A DNA stretch of 64,000 nucleotides from Streptosporangium subroseum (GCF_900188345.1 NZ_FZOD01000002.1:289630-353629); one strand, 5' to 3'; positions 1-8,863 are shown, counted from the first letter of the stretch. The notes: generated from the sequence alone by a model not told the origin. A program made the numbers and translations.

Positions 1-92
1 CGCCGGGAGATTCCCAGCAGGCCCTTTCCCCGCCCCGGGGACCCGCAGCCCGCGAGCCCGCGGCCCGCGAACGCGCAGCACGGGAGGCAGTC

Positions 93-1214
93 ATGACATC
101 CCTGTCGATCCTGGATCTGGCACCCATCCCCTCCGGGGGCACGGCCGGCGACGCGCTGCGCAACACCCTGGACCTGGCCAGGCGCGCGGAGGCGTTCGGC
201 TACCACCGCTACTGGGTGGCCGAGCACCACTTCGCCCCCGGCGTCGCGAGCGCGGCCCCCTCCGTGCTGATCGCCCTGGTGGCCGCGGCGACCAGCACGA
301 TCAGGGTCGGCGCGGGGGCCGTGCAGCTCGGGCACCAGACCGCGCTGGCCGTCGTCGAGCAGTTCGGCCTGATCGACGCCCTGTATCCGGGCCGTATCGA
401 CCTCGGCCTCGGCCGGTCGGGCCAGCGCAGGACCGAGCTCGCGGAGCTCGCGAAGAAGACCCCGCCGCCGCCCAAGCCCGCCAGGGTCGTGGATGGACTG
501 CTCATCCCGGAGGGGTTCTCCTTCGCCGCGCTCGCCGCGTCGCCGCTCTTCGCGCTGTACGGCTCGCTGCTGCAGCAGCCGGGTGCGGAGAGCCCCGACT
601 TCGCCGATCAGGTGGACGACATCGTCGCGCTGCTGGCCGGGACCTACCGGTCCGCCGAGGGGCTGGCCGCGCATGCCGTACCGGGCGAGGGCGCGAACCT
701 GGAGCTGTGGGTGCTGGGCAGCAGCGGCGGGCAGAGCGCGCAGGTGGCGGGGGAGCGCGGGCTGCCGTTCGCCGCGAACTACCACGTCAGCCCGTCCACC
801 GTGCTGGAGGCGGCCGACGCCTACCGGGCGGCCTTCAAGCCCTCGAAGACCCTGGCCTCGCCCCACCTGATCGTCTCCGCCGACGTGGTCGTGGCCGAGG
901 ACGAGGACACGGCCCGCGAGCTCGCCTCGCCGTACGGGCTGTGGGTGCGCAGCATCCGCACCGGCGCGGGCGCGATGCCGTTCCCGACGCCGGAGGAGGC
1001 CGCCGCCCACGAGTGGACCGAGGAGGACCGCACCCTGGTGGCCGACCGGCTGGACACCCAGTTCGTCGGCTCGCCGCGGACGGTGGCCGAGAAGTTGCGC
1101 GTCCTGCGCGACGCCACCGGCGCCGACGAGCTGCTCGTCACCACCATCACCCACGACCACGCGGACCGGGTCCGCTCCTTCGAGCTCCTCGCGGAGGAGT
1201 GGCGGAGGAGCTGA
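93..1214 (+). CDS. LLM-class flavin-dependent oxidoreductase (luciferase-like)
   Basis: 373 aa. Bacterial luciferase-like TIM-barrel monooxygenase, expected to use FMNH2 or F420H2 from a partner reductase in the cytoplasm. The N-terminus has the family pattern LSILDLAPI, followed by RRAEAFGYHRYWVAEHH near residues 30-46 and GRIDLGLGRSGQ near 100-112. The start is an ATG with GGGAGG 5 bases upstream. It lies upstream of the ssu operon in the same direction, but a 270-bp gap with its own AT-rich promoter-like stretch separates them. A role in organosulfur use is therefore an inference from position; the substrate cannot be read from the sequence. Confidence 0.85.
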   Translation: MTSLSILDLAPIPSGGTAGDALRNTLDLARRAEAFGYHRYWVAEHHFAPGVASAAPSVLIALVAAATSTIRVGAGAVQLGHQTALAVVEQFGLIDALYPGRIDLGLGRSGQRRTELAELAKKTPPPPKPARVVDGLLIPEGFSFAALAASPLFALYGSLLQQPGAESPDFADQVDDIVALLAGTYRSAEGLAAHAVPGEGANLELWVLGSSGGQSAQVAGERGLPFAANYHVSPSTVLEAADAYRAAFKPSKTLASPHLIVSADVVVAEDEDTARELASPYGLWVRSIRTGAGAMPFPTPEEAAAHEWTEEDRTLVADRLDTQFVGSPRTVAEKLRVLRDATGADELLVTTITHDHADRVRSFELLAEEWRRS

Positions 1215-1408
1215 TCGCTCGGGGCATGTCCTGCCGGACGGGTCCCGACGTCGCCGTGCCCCGTCCGGCAGGATCGGGCACGGCGGCCAGGGGCGGCCCC
1301 ATTCGGGCAGGGCATCCGGCGAGGGAACCGGGCGGTGGCCGCCGGCCGTCCGGCACCTCGGGCGTGCCCGGTGATGAAGGCGGCGGCGCCGGTGGGCAGG
1401 CGACGACC

Positions 1409-1450
1409 CGAATAACATGTATTACCGATTGACTTTGTAGGTTATATATC
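1409..1450 (+). promoter_or_regulatory. AT-rich promoter/operator region of the ssu operon
   Basis: A short stretch much richer in A and T than its surroundings. It contains TTGACT at 1429-1434 and TATATATC at 1443-1450, with weak inverted arms ATAAC (1412) and GTTAT (1441). The -35/-10 spacing is not canonical, so it is called as a region and not an assigned promoter. Sulfur-starvation control would be expected for ssu genes; no specific factor can be named. Confidence 0.35.
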
Positions 1451-1483
1451 TGAAGATGGGCGAGACCCAGTCTCCAGCCGTGA

Positions 1484-2326
1484 ATGAGGTCTCTCGTGTC
1501 CGCTCCCGTCGTCGACGTGGGGGTGCGGCGCCGGGCCGTACGGGCGCAGCCACGCGTTCCCCGGCCGTTCGCCGCCGCCTGGAAACGCCTGCTCAGCCCG
1601 CTGGTCATCGTTGTGCTCTGGCAGATCGCCAGCAGTACCGGCCTGCTCCCCGAACGTCTCCTCGCCTCACCCGTCAAGATCGTCACCACCGCCACCGACC
1701 TGATCCAGACGGGCGTCCTGCCCGAGGCGATCGTGGTCTCGCTGCAGCGCGCGGCGATCGGCTTCACCCTCGGCGCACTGGCCGGAATAGGCCTGGCACT
1801 CATCGCCGGGCTCAGCCGGGTGGGGGAGAACACGGTGGACCCGCTCCTGCAGATGCTGCGGGCACTGCCGCTGTTCGGCCTGATCCCGCTGTTCATCCTC
1901 TGGTTCGGGATCGGCGAGACGCCGAAGGTCGCGCTGGTCGCCCTCGGCGTGGTCTTCCCGCTCTATCTCAACACGTTCGCCGGGATCCGCGGCGTGGACG
2001 GCAAGCTCGGAGAGCTGGCCCAGGTGCTGCGGCTGCGCCGCTCGGCGATGATCGCCCATATCGTGCTGCCCGGCGCGCTGCCCCAGACCCTCGTCGGCCT
2101 GCGGCAGAGCCTGGGCGTCGCCTGGCTGGCACTGATCGTGGCCGAACAGATCAACGCGGACGCGGGTCTCGGCTACATGATCAACGACGCCCGTGAATTC
2201 CTGCGCACCGATGTGATCGTCGTCGGCCTCATCGTCTACGCGATCTTCGGCCTGCTCACCGACTCGCTGGTGCGCCTACTGGAGAGGAGGGCCCTGTCGT
2301 GGCGACAGAGCTTCCTGTCATCGTGA
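1484..2326 (+). CDS. ssuC: Aliphatic sulfonate ABC transporter permease
   Basis: 280 aa integral membrane protein of the nitrate/sulfonate/taurine permease family. About six hydrophobic segments are visible. A BPD-type EAA loop lies near residues 170-205 (GELAQVLRLRRSAMI, then LPGALPQ), which docks the ATPase. The tail overlaps the ATPase gene by 28 bp, showing one operon with ssuB, ssuA and ssuD. There is no clear Shine-Dalgarno before the ATG at 1484, so the exact start is less certain than the frame. Confidence 0.9.
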   Translation: MRSLVSAPVVDVGVRRRAVRAQPRVPRPFAAAWKRLLSPLVIVVLWQIASSTGLLPERLLASPVKIVTTATDLIQTGVLPEAIVVSLQRAAIGFTLGALAGIGLALIAGLSRVGENTVDPLLQMLRALPLFGLIPLFILWFGIGETPKVALVALGVVFPLYLNTFAGIRGVDGKLGELAQVLRLRRSAMIAHIVLPGALPQTLVGLRQSLGVAWLALIVAEQINADAGLGYMINDAREFLRTDVIVVGLIVYAIFGLLTDSLVRLLERRALSWRQSFLSS

Positions 2327-3105
2327 CCTCGGACCTGGAGACGGCCACCTCGGGTTCCGAGACCGCCACGCCCAGGGATTCCAGCAGGGCCGCGATCCCG
2401 GAGCCGACGGTGAGGGTGAACGGCCTCACCCGGACCTTCGGCGAGCGGCGGGTTCTCGACGGCGTCGACCTGGAGATCCGCCGGGGTGAGTTCGTCGCGC
2501 TGCTCGGCCGGAGCGGCTCGGGCAAGTCCACGCTGCTGCGGGTGCTCGCGGGGCTCGACCCCGGGGCGAAGGGCGAGGTCGAGGTGGAGGGCACCGTCGC
2601 CGTCGCCTTCCAGGAACCCCGCCTGGTGCCGTGGAAGCGGATCCTCGCCAACGTCGCGCTCGGACTCCAGGCCCCCGACCCGCGCGCCGCCGCGCTGGCG
2701 GCGCTGGAGGAGGTCGGGCTCGGCGAGCTGCACGGTGCCTGGCCGCTCACCCTGTCCGGGGGAGAGGCCCAGCGGGCCTCCCTGGCCAGGGCCCTGGTCC
2801 GCGAGCCAGACCTGCTCCTGCTGGACGAGCCGTTCAGCGCCCTGGACGCGCTGACCCGCATCACCATCCACCGGCTCGTGCTCGACCTGTGGGGACGGCA
2901 CGGGCCCGGCATCCTGCTCGTCACCCACGACGTGGACGAGGCCATGCTCCTGGCCGACCGCGTCCTCGTCCTCGACCGGGGCGTGATCGCCCATGAGTCC
3001 AGGGTGGACCTGCCCCGGCCTCGCCATCGCGATCATCGCGACCTCATCGCCCTGCGCTCGACCCTGCTCACCAGGCTCGGCGTCACCCTGGAGGGAACCA
3101 CGTGA
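2299..3105 (+). CDS. ssuB: Aliphatic sulfonate ABC transporter ATP-binding protein
   Basis: 268 aa ATPase energising the SsuC channel. Walker A GRSGSGKST, Q-loop AFQEPRLV, signature LSGGEAQRASLARAL, Walker B LLLLDEPFSALD and switch LVTHDVDEA appear in the right order. The start is GTG at 2299 with GGAGAGGAGG 8 bases upstream, inside the end of ssuC. An N-terminal extension of about 40 residues precedes the ATPase core. Its stop codon overlaps the next gene's GTG. Confidence 0.92.
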   Translation: MATELPVIVTSDLETATSGSETATPRDSSRAAIPEPTVRVNGLTRTFGERRVLDGVDLEIRRGEFVALLGRSGSGKSTLLRVLAGLDPGAKGEVEVEGTVAVAFQEPRLVPWKRILANVALGLQAPDPRAAALAALEEVGLGELHGAWPLTLSGGEAQRASLARALVREPDLLLLDEPFSALDALTRITIHRLVLDLWGRHGPGILLVTHDVDEAMLLADRVLVLDRGVIAHESRVDLPRPRHRDHRDLIALRSTLLTRLGVTLEGTT

Positions 3106-4100
3106 ACCGCCGTGTCGTCACCACCCTGATCGCCGCCTTACTTCTCACCGTCACGGCCGCCTGCGGCGGCACGGAAGAGCAGGCCGTACGCGCGGACGGC
3201 TCGGTCGACCTCTCCCAGGTGACGCTCCGCGTCGGGGACCAGAAGGGCACGGGGCTGCAGGCACTCCTCACCGCCGCCGGCCAGCTCAAGGACGTCAAGT
3301 ACAAGGTCACCTGGGCCCAGTTCACCTCCGGGCCGCCGATCCTGGAGGCCATCAACGCCGGCTCCCTGGACTTCGGCGCGGTCGGCAACGCCCCGCCGGT
3401 CTTCGCCGCGGCCGCGGGGTCGAAGATCTCCATCGTCGCGGTCGCGGAGAAGGGCGTCGGCGGCCAGGCCATCGTCGTCCCGCCGGACTCGCCGATCAAG
3501 ACCCCCGCCGACCTGCGCGGCAAGCGCGTCGCCGTGGCCAAGGGCAGCTCCGCCAACTTCCACCTGCTGGCCGTGCTCAAGAAGGAGGGGCTGAGCTTCA
3601 CCGACATCCAGCCGCAGTATCTCCAGCCGCCGGACGCCCTGGCCGCGCTCTCCTCGGGGAAGATCGACGCCTGGGCCATCTGGGATCCCTACACCGCCCA
3701 GGCCGAGGCCCAGACCAAGGCGCACATCCTGGTCGACGGTGCGAACTACGTCAACGGATTCGAGTTCCAGATCGCCGGCCAGGACGCCCTCGCCGACCAG
3801 GCCCGCTCGGCGGCGCTGGGTGACTGGGTGACGCGCATCCGCAAGGCCCACCAGTGGGCCAACGGCCACCAGGACGAGTGGGCGAAGGTCTTCTCCCAGC
3901 TCACGGGCCTGGACCAGGCGATCGTCTCCGCGTCGGTCAAGCGCAGCCAGTTCAAGGACCTCAAGCTCGCCGGGGACACCGTCGCCCGCGAGCAGCTCGT
4001 GGCCGACGCGTTCAGCGAGGCCAAGCTCATCCCCGTTCCCGTCAAGATCGCAGACGTGGTCGACACCCGCTTCGACGCCAGTTTAGATAACCCCTCGTGA
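3102..4100 (+). CDS. ssuA: Aliphatic sulfonate ABC transporter substrate-binding lipoprotein
   Basis: 332 aa. The N-terminal signal ends in the lipobox LTVTAAC, so the mature protein should be lipid-anchored outside the membrane and deliver alkanesulfonates to SsuBC. The SsuA/NMT1-like fold is indicated by the motifs PPILEAINAGSLDFGAVGN and GKIDAWAIWDPY. The start is GTG at 3102, overlapping the ssuB stop as GTGA, which implies translational coupling. The substrate could be another sulfonate or taurine, but the adjacent ssuD argues for alkanesulfonates. Confidence 0.9.
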   Translation: MNRRVVTTLIAALLLTVTAACGGTEEQAVRADGSVDLSQVTLRVGDQKGTGLQALLTAAGQLKDVKYKVTWAQFTSGPPILEAINAGSLDFGAVGNAPPVFAAAAGSKISIVAVAEKGVGGQAIVVPPDSPIKTPADLRGKRVAVAKGSSANFHLLAVLKKEGLSFTDIQPQYLQPPDALAALSSGKIDAWAIWDPYTAQAEAQTKAHILVDGANYVNGFEFQIAGQDALADQARSAALGDWVTRIRKAHQWANGHQDEWAKVFSQLTGLDQAIVSASVKRSQFKDLKLAGDTVAREQLVADAFSEAKLIPVPVKIADVVDTRFDASLDNPS

Positions 4101-4149
4101 CGCGTCCCCCGCGCTGCGGACCGGGGATTACCCGTATTGGAGGTATTCG

Positions 4150-5256
4150 ATGAAGTTCCACTGGTTCCTGCCCACCGCCGGCGACAGCCGGGTCCTCACG
4201 GGGGGCGGCCACGGCCTCAGGAGAGGGCACGGCCGCTCCGACGCTGCCCCGTTCCGCCCGCCGGACATCGAATACCTGGCGCAGATCGCCCGCTCCGCCG
4301 AACAGCTCGGCTTCGAGGCCGTCCTCACCCCGACCGGCACCTGGTGCGAGGACGCCTGGCTGGTCACCGCCGCGCTGACCCGCGAGACGGAGCGGCTGAA
4401 GTTTCTCGTCGCCTTCCGGCCTGGCTTCATGTCGCCGACCCTGGCCGCGCAGATGGCCGCCACCTACCAGCGGCTCTCGCGCGGCAGGCTCCTGCTCAAC
4501 GTGGTGACCGGCGGGGAGACGGTCGAGCAGGCCAGATTCGGTGATCACCTCTCCAAGGACGAGCGTTACGCGCGGACGGACGAGTTCCTGTCGATCGTGC
4601 GCGGCGCGTGGAGCGGCACACCGTACGACTTCGACGGCAAGCACTACCAGGTCGACGGCGCGATGGTCTCGGAGGTGCCCGATCCCGTCCCGGAGATCTA
4701 CTTCGGCGGCTCCTCGCAGGCCGCGGGACCGGTCGCGGCCAAGCACGTGGACGTCTACCTCACCTGGGGCGAGCCCCCGGACCAGGTGGCCGAGAAGATC
4801 AAGTGGATCCGCGAGCTGGCCGAGGAGAGAGGACGCAAGATCCGGTTCGGCATCCGGCTGCACGTGATCACCCGTGACACCGAGCGGGACGCCTGGGCGG
4901 AGGCGGAGCGGCTGCTGTCCGCGATCGACCCGGCGGACATCGTGTCGGCCAGGAAACTGCTGGGCCGCAGCGAGTCGGTCGGCCAGAAGCGGATGCTGGA
5001 GCTGCACGAGGGTTTCGCCGGCGGTACGGCCCGCGACCTGGAGATCTACCCGAACCTCTGGGCCGGGGTCGGCCTCGTACGCGGCGGCGCCGGCACGGCG
5101 CTGGTCGGCAGCCACTCCCAGGTCGCCGAGCGGATCGAGGAGTACGCCGCGCTCGGCATCGAGGAGTTTGTCCTGTCGGGCTATCCCCACCTGGAGGAGG
5201 CGTACTGGTTCGGCGAGGGCGTGCTCCCCAAGGTGGCCGCGCCCGCGCTGAGGTGA
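4150..5256 (+). CDS. ssuD: FMNH2-dependent alkanesulfonate monooxygenase
   Basis: 368 aa luciferase-fold enzyme that releases sulfite from C1-C14 alkanesulfonates using FMNH2 and O2. The family start MKFHWFLPTAGDSR, the block LLNVVTGGE near residues 116-124 and the conserved C-terminal GYPHLEEAYWFGEGVLP are all visible. Length matches SsuD. It sits 49 bp after ssuA; GGAGG at 4139-4143 precedes the ATG. No ssuE-type flavin reductase is visible in the window, so FMNH2 must come from elsewhere. Confidence 0.92.
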   Translation: MKFHWFLPTAGDSRVLTGGGHGLRRGHGRSDAAPFRPPDIEYLAQIARSAEQLGFEAVLTPTGTWCEDAWLVTAALTRETERLKFLVAFRPGFMSPTLAAQMAATYQRLSRGRLLLNVVTGGETVEQARFGDHLSKDERYARTDEFLSIVRGAWSGTPYDFDGKHYQVDGAMVSEVPDPVPEIYFGGSSQAAGPVAAKHVDVYLTWGEPPDQVAEKIKWIRELAEERGRKIRFGIRLHVITRDTERDAWAEAERLLSAIDPADIVSARKLLGRSESVGQKRMLELHEGFAGGTARDLEIYPNLWAGVGLVRGGAGTALVGSHSQVAERIEEYAALGIEEFVLSGYPHLEEAYWFGEGVLPKVAAPALR

Positions 5257-5262
5257 CCTCGG

Positions 5263-5300
5263 CGGTGATCGCCCCGGCGCGGACGCAGGGGCGATCACCG
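5263..5300. terminator. Bidirectional terminator-like hairpin between ssuD and the MFS gene
   Basis: A perfect 13-bp inverted repeat: CGGTGATCGCCCC at 5263-5275 and its complement at 5288-5300, with a 12-nt loop. It lies between two convergent genes, where a shared terminator is expected. There is no long T run, as is usual in high-GC actinomycetes. Confidence 0.7.
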
Positions 5301-5387
5301 CGATACGCGGCGTCACGGCGCTGAGCGACTTCCGGAAGCGGCCTCCCGCCCGGACGGGTACGGCGGGCGGCTCCGGTGATCGCTCGC

Positions 5388-6854
5388 TCAGCGGCGGGCG
5401 AGCCGGCGCGCGACCCCGCGGTCGGCGACCACGTCGGCGATGGCGACGGCCAGTGCGACCAGCACGAAGGCGATGGTGAGCAGGAGCCCGTGCCGGAACG
5501 CCAGGGAATAGTCCCCGTTCGACGAGGCGGCCCCGAAGAACACCGAGCCGACCACCGCGATGCCTATGGCGGAGCCGACCCGCTGCCCCGTCTGCAGCAC
5601 GCCGCCGGCGGCGCCGGCTCTGACGACCGGCACCTCGGACAGGGTCAGCGTCTGGTTCGGGGAGATCACCAGGCCGCTGCCCAGACCGGCGGCGAGGAGC
5701 GGCACCGCGATCGCCCAGGCCACCTGGTGGCCGGGGACGAGCCGCACCATGAGCTCGGTGACGCCCAGGGCGACCGCGACCAGCACCAGCCCGCCGACCA
5801 CCAGCGGGCGTCCGAACCGGGTGACGATCCGTCCGCCCAGTACGGAGGTCACGGCCGATCCCACGGCGAACGGCGTGGTCGCCAGACCCGCGGTCAGGGC
5901 CGAGTAGTGCAGGCCGTTCTGCAGGTACAGGGTGAGAATGAAGAAGATCGCGGTGAAGCCGGCGAAGTAGAGCGCCGCGAGCAGGGCGCCGAGGGCGTAG
6001 GAGCGCCTGCCGAACAGGGACAGGTCGACGACCGGCTGGCTACGCCGCCCGTACCGGCGCTCCCAGGCCACGAAGCCGGCGATCACGATGAGCCCGGCGG
6101 GCGGCAGTAGCCATCTCTCGGGGCTCTGCCACTGCTGGCCCTCCACGAGCGGCAGCAGGATCAGCACGACGCCGATGGCGAGCAGCAGCACTCCCACGGG
6201 GTCGATGCTCTCCCGACGTCGTTCTCCCGGCTTCAGCAGCGGGATGTAGCGGTATGCCAGGACCACGGCCAGGATGCCGATCGGCACGTTGACGTAGAAG
6301 ACGAGGCGCCACCCGTCGTGATCGCCGCCGAGATAGATGAGCAGCCCGCCGAGCAGCGGGCCGATCGCGGTCGATATGCCGATGGTGGCGCCCAGCAGCC
6401 CGAACGCCCGGCCTCGCTCCGAGCCCCGGAAAAGCTGCTGGATCAGGCCGCTGACCTGCGGATTGATGATTCCGCCCGCCACCCCCTGGACGAGGCGCGC
6501 GATGACCAGCCAGGTCGGGTCCTGGGCGACTCCGGCCGCCGCGCTGGCCAGGGTGAAGAGGACGACGCCGAAGACGAACGCGTTGCGCCGGCCGTACATG
6601 TCGCCGAACCGCCCGGCGGGCACCAGCACCAGCCCGAAGGCGAGGGCGTATCCAGACACCACCCACTGCAGCGTGCTCTGCGGGGCGTCCAGACCGGTAC
6701 GGATGGTGGGAAGCGCCACGTTGACGATGCTGACGTCCAGCAACGTCATGAAGCCGGCGACCAGGCAGACGGTCAGCGCCTTCCAGCGACGCGGGTCCGC
6801 TCCCTCCTGACCGTATGCGGCCGGAACCTCGTCCGACCGGGCATCGGCGCTCAT
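5388..6854 (-). CDS. DHA2-family MFS drug-efflux transporter
   Basis: 488 aa, about 14 membrane segments, EmrB/QacA type proton-coupled exporter. Motif A is seen as GRFGDMYGRRNAF near residue 90, and LDVSIVNVALPTI in helix 1 is typical of the DHA2 group. I chose ATG at 6854 (MSADARS) because the preceding 48 in-frame codons up to 6998 are arginine-rich and unlike the family. However, 6998 has a GGGAAG upstream and cannot be excluded. No regulator gene is adjacent. Confidence 0.85.
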   Translation of the reverse strand: MSADARSDEVPAAYGQEGADPRRWKALTVCLVAGFMTLLDVSIVNVALPTIRTGLDAPQSTLQWVVSGYALAFGLVLVPAGRFGDMYGRRNAFVFGVVLFTLASAAAGVAQDPTWLVIARLVQGVAGGIINPQVSGLIQQLFRGSERGRAFGLLGATIGISTAIGPLLGGLLIYLGGDHDGWRLVFYVNVPIGILAVVLAYRYIPLLKPGERRRESIDPVGVLLLAIGVVLILLPLVEGQQWQSPERWLLPPAGLIVIAGFVAWERRYGRRSQPVVDLSLFGRRSYALGALLAALYFAGFTAIFFILTLYLQNGLHYSALTAGLATTPFAVGSAVTSVLGGRIVTRFGRPLVVGGLVLVAVALGVTELMVRLVPGHQVAWAIAVPLLAAGLGSGLVISPNQTLTLSEVPVVRAGAAGGVLQTGQRVGSAIGIAVVGSVFFGAASSNGDYSLAFRHGLLLTIAFVLVALAVAIADVVADRGVARRLARR

Positions 6855-7035
6855 GCGGCGCACCGGCGCGGCGCGCCGGTGCGCGTACCCTGCCGTGCCG
6901 GGGCGGCCAGGGGGACGGAGGCGACGGGAGCGGCCGGATGGCCTTCGGCCCCGACGGTGATGCACGTGCCCCGGCCCATGCGACTCCACCGTGTGCATTT
7001 CAAGCTTCCCGGTGACATGGGCAATCGGCTGATGA

Positions 7036-7125
7036 TCACCATGACCGCCTCCTTCCGCGCTCCGGCGGCGTCTCCCGCACTAGAACAACGAGCCCATATC
7101 TACCCCTTTTGGACAAGCGAATCAT
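7036..7125 (-). pseudogene. Short frame resembling an Rrf2-family N-terminus
   Basis: A 29-codon frame beginning MIRLSKRGRYGL, which looks like the first dozen residues of Rrf2-type regulators, then running out of family likeness and stopping. It lies in the leader of the MFS gene. The same bases contain TATGAT (7121-7126 on this strand), a good -10 box for that gene, so the protein likeness could be chance. Confidence 0.2.
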
Positions 7126-7226
7126 AGTCGGGCCGCCGGATGCGTGACCGCTGCCGCTCGGATGGCGATGACGACTTTCCCTGGGGCTTCTGATGTCCGA
7201 GGGTCGCCGGAACGCCCTCGAACGGA

Positions 7227-7436
7227 TCACCGCGGTCGATGACCGGGGTGATCTTTCCGACCGGCCGCGCTCCGGGGCCTCGTGTCGGTCGGCGGCGGGC
7301 GACACGGAGAAGGCGGTTCGAAGGTGGACGGCGGCCGAGGCCGGGGCCTACCCGGCCACAGGACGGCGGCGGTGACGATCGCGGAGATCGTCAACAGGAC
7401 GCCCAGCAGAATTTCGAGAAGCGCGGTGGTCGACAT
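7227..7436 (-). CDS. Small single-pass membrane protein
   Basis: 69 aa of unknown function. Residues about 4-26 (ALLEILLGVLLTISAIV and following) form one hydrophobic helix, followed by a proline/arginine-rich cytoplasmic tail. The ATG at 7436 is preceded by GGGGGAGGG with a 4-5 base gap, a strong ribosome-binding site. It lies upstream of the MFS gene on the same strand but about 370 bp away. No family recognised. Confidence 0.5.
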   Translation of the reverse strand: MSTTALLEILLGVLLTISAIVTAAVLWPGRPRPRPPSTFEPPSPCRPPPTDTRPRSAAGRKDHPGHRPR

Positions 7437-7652
7437 CGAACCCTCCCCCGACCTCGTTGTGAACACGTGACCACGAGGACGAAGGTCTTCCCACACCCCC
7501 GTGTCGCACGAGGGCCACCCCGCCGGGTCTCCCTGTGCTCGGGGACCGTGATGACGATCGGGGTGTCGGACGGTGGGTACTCCCCTCCGCATTGATTCCA
7601 CTATCCGTGCAGCTCAAGCCCCAGTCAAATGCCCATGACCGCCTCCGGCCAA

Positions 7653-7687
7653 CCGCCCCCCTGGGTGGCGCGCCACCCAGGGGGCGG
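7653..7687. repeat. Large GC palindrome before the TerC leader
   Basis: A nearly perfect self-complementary block centred at 7670/7671: CTGGGTGGCG joined directly to CGCCACCCAG, extended outward by CCGCCCCC and GGGGCGG with one unpaired C. It could be a terminator isolating the TerC leader or a protein-binding palindrome. It lies just upstream of the predicted riboswitch. Confidence 0.5.
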
Positions 7688-7699
7688 CCTAACCTGGGA

Positions 7700-7825
7700 C
7701 GACGGGGGGAGTACTTCCCAAGAGCCGATCCGGTCAGGACGGACGTTTCGAAACGTCCCCGGGCGGCCGCCCGCAGGCGCGGGCGAAGGAGACCTCGAAC
7801 AGCCTGGTGCGTTCGAGGAGGTTCC
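7700..7825 (+). promoter_or_regulatory. yybP-ykoY (Mn2+) riboswitch and leader of terC
   Basis: The leader carries GGGGAGTA (7706-7713), GGTCAGGAC (7732-7740) and GAGACC (7789-7794), which correspond to the conserved elements of the yybP-ykoY aptamer. CTTC (7714-7717) can pair with GAAG (7785-7788). An outer stem CGA-GG/CC-TCG (7700-7705 with 7793-7797, one bulge) closes it. The 3' strand CCTCGAAC (7793-7800) can alternatively pair perfectly with GTTCGAGG (7811-7818), which overlaps the Shine-Dalgarno GAGGAGG (7815-7821). Ligand binding would thus free translation. TerC-family genes are known members of this Mn2+ regulon; the assignment here is by eye. Confidence 0.65.
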
Positions 7826-8863
7826 ATGTCCGCCGAGGCAGTCCAGTCGGTAGCCGAGCTTGAGACGATCGGCTCGCCGAAACTGTGGACGATCACTGTG
7901 GCCGCTCTGATGGTGCTGCTGGCCGTGGACTTCATGCTGACACGGCGCCCGCACGAGGTGCGGATGCGCGAGGCGGTGGGCTGGTCGGTCTTCTACCTGG
8001 CGCTGCCTCTGATCTTCGGCGTCTACGTATGGGGGGTCTTCGGGTCCGGTGTGGCGATGGAGTTCTTCACCGGCTACGTGGTGGAGAAGTCACTGTCGGT
8101 GGACAACCTGTTCGTGTTCATGCTGCTGCTGTCCGCCTTCGCGGTCCCGACCGCGCTGGCCCAACGGGTCCTGCTGTACGGCATCGTCGGGGCACTGGTG
8201 CTGCGCGCGATCTTCATCGCCCTGGGGGCGGCCGTTCTGCAGAGCGGCACGTGGGCGTTCCTGCTGTTCGGCGGGATACTGATCGTCACCGCCTGGAAGA
8301 TCCTCAAGGACGCGCTGAGCGGGAAGGAGCAGGAGGTCGACATCTCCTCCATGCGCACGATCCGGCTACTGCGGCGCCTCATGCCGGTCACCAACGAATA
8401 TCACGGCTCCCACCTGGTCGTTCGCGAGGGCGACCGCCGCGCTCTGACCCCGCTGGCGCTGGCCATCGTGGCCGTCTTCGCCACCGACATCGTCTTCGCC
8501 GTCGACTCGGTGCCCGCGGTGTACGGCGTGACCGAGGACCCCTTCATCGTCTTCTCCACCAACGTCTTCGCCCTGCTGGGCCTGCGGGCGCTCTACTTCG
8601 TGCTGTTGGGCGTCCTGACAAAACTGCGGCACCTGAACCACGGACTCGGCGTCATCCTGGCCTTCATCGGGATCAAGCTCGTCCTGCACTGGGCGCACGA
8701 TGTCTGGGCGTGGCTGCCGGAGATTCCCACTCCGGTCTCGCTGGGAGTCATCGTCGTGGTCCTGATCACCGTCACGATCACAAGCGTGTACGCCAACCGC
8801 CGCGACACGAAGCCCGCCTCCTCACCCGACAAACGCGGACCCCGCTCGCGGCCGACGCACTGA
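7826..8863 (+). CDS. TerC-family membrane protein (Alx/YkoY-like manganese exporter)
   Basis: 345 aa, about eight to nine membrane helices. The acidic TerC motifs are present: KSLSVDNLFVFMLLLSAF near residues 90-107 and TDIVFAVDSVPAVYGVTEDPF near 217-237, whose aspartates are implicated in metal transfer. TerC homologues behind yybP-ykoY riboswitches export Mn2+ or protect exported metalloproteins; older annotation says tellurite resistance. The start ATG at 7826 follows GAGGAGG by 4 bases. It may be read together with the following gene, 80 bp downstream. Confidence 0.9.
   Translation: MSAEAVQSVAELETIGSPKLWTITVAALMVLLAVDFMLTRRPHEVRMREAVGWSVFYLALPLIFGVYVWGVFGSGVAMEFFTGYVVEKSLSVDNLFVFMLLLSAFAVPTALAQRVLLYGIVGALVLRAIFIALGAAVLQSGTWAFLLFGGILIVTAWKILKDALSGKEQEVDISSMRTIRLLRRLMPVTNEYHGSHLVVREGDRRALTPLALAIVAVFATDIVFAVDSVPAVYGVTEDPFIVFSTNVFALLGLRALYFVLLGVLTKLRHLNHGLGVILAFIGIKLVLHWAHDVWAWLPEIPTPVSLGVIVVVLITVTITSVYANRRDTKPASSPDKRGPRSRPTH

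Noticed and set aside
1..92. Possible end of an upstream gene
   Set aside because: Only 92 bp, no recognisable C-terminus; it holds just the RBS of the first oxidoreductase.
7700..7825. Reading the leader as the N-terminus of a longer TerC (frame from 7535)
   Set aside because: The extra 97 residues are Arg/Pro-rich and overlap the riboswitch; ATG 7826 has an ideal RBS.
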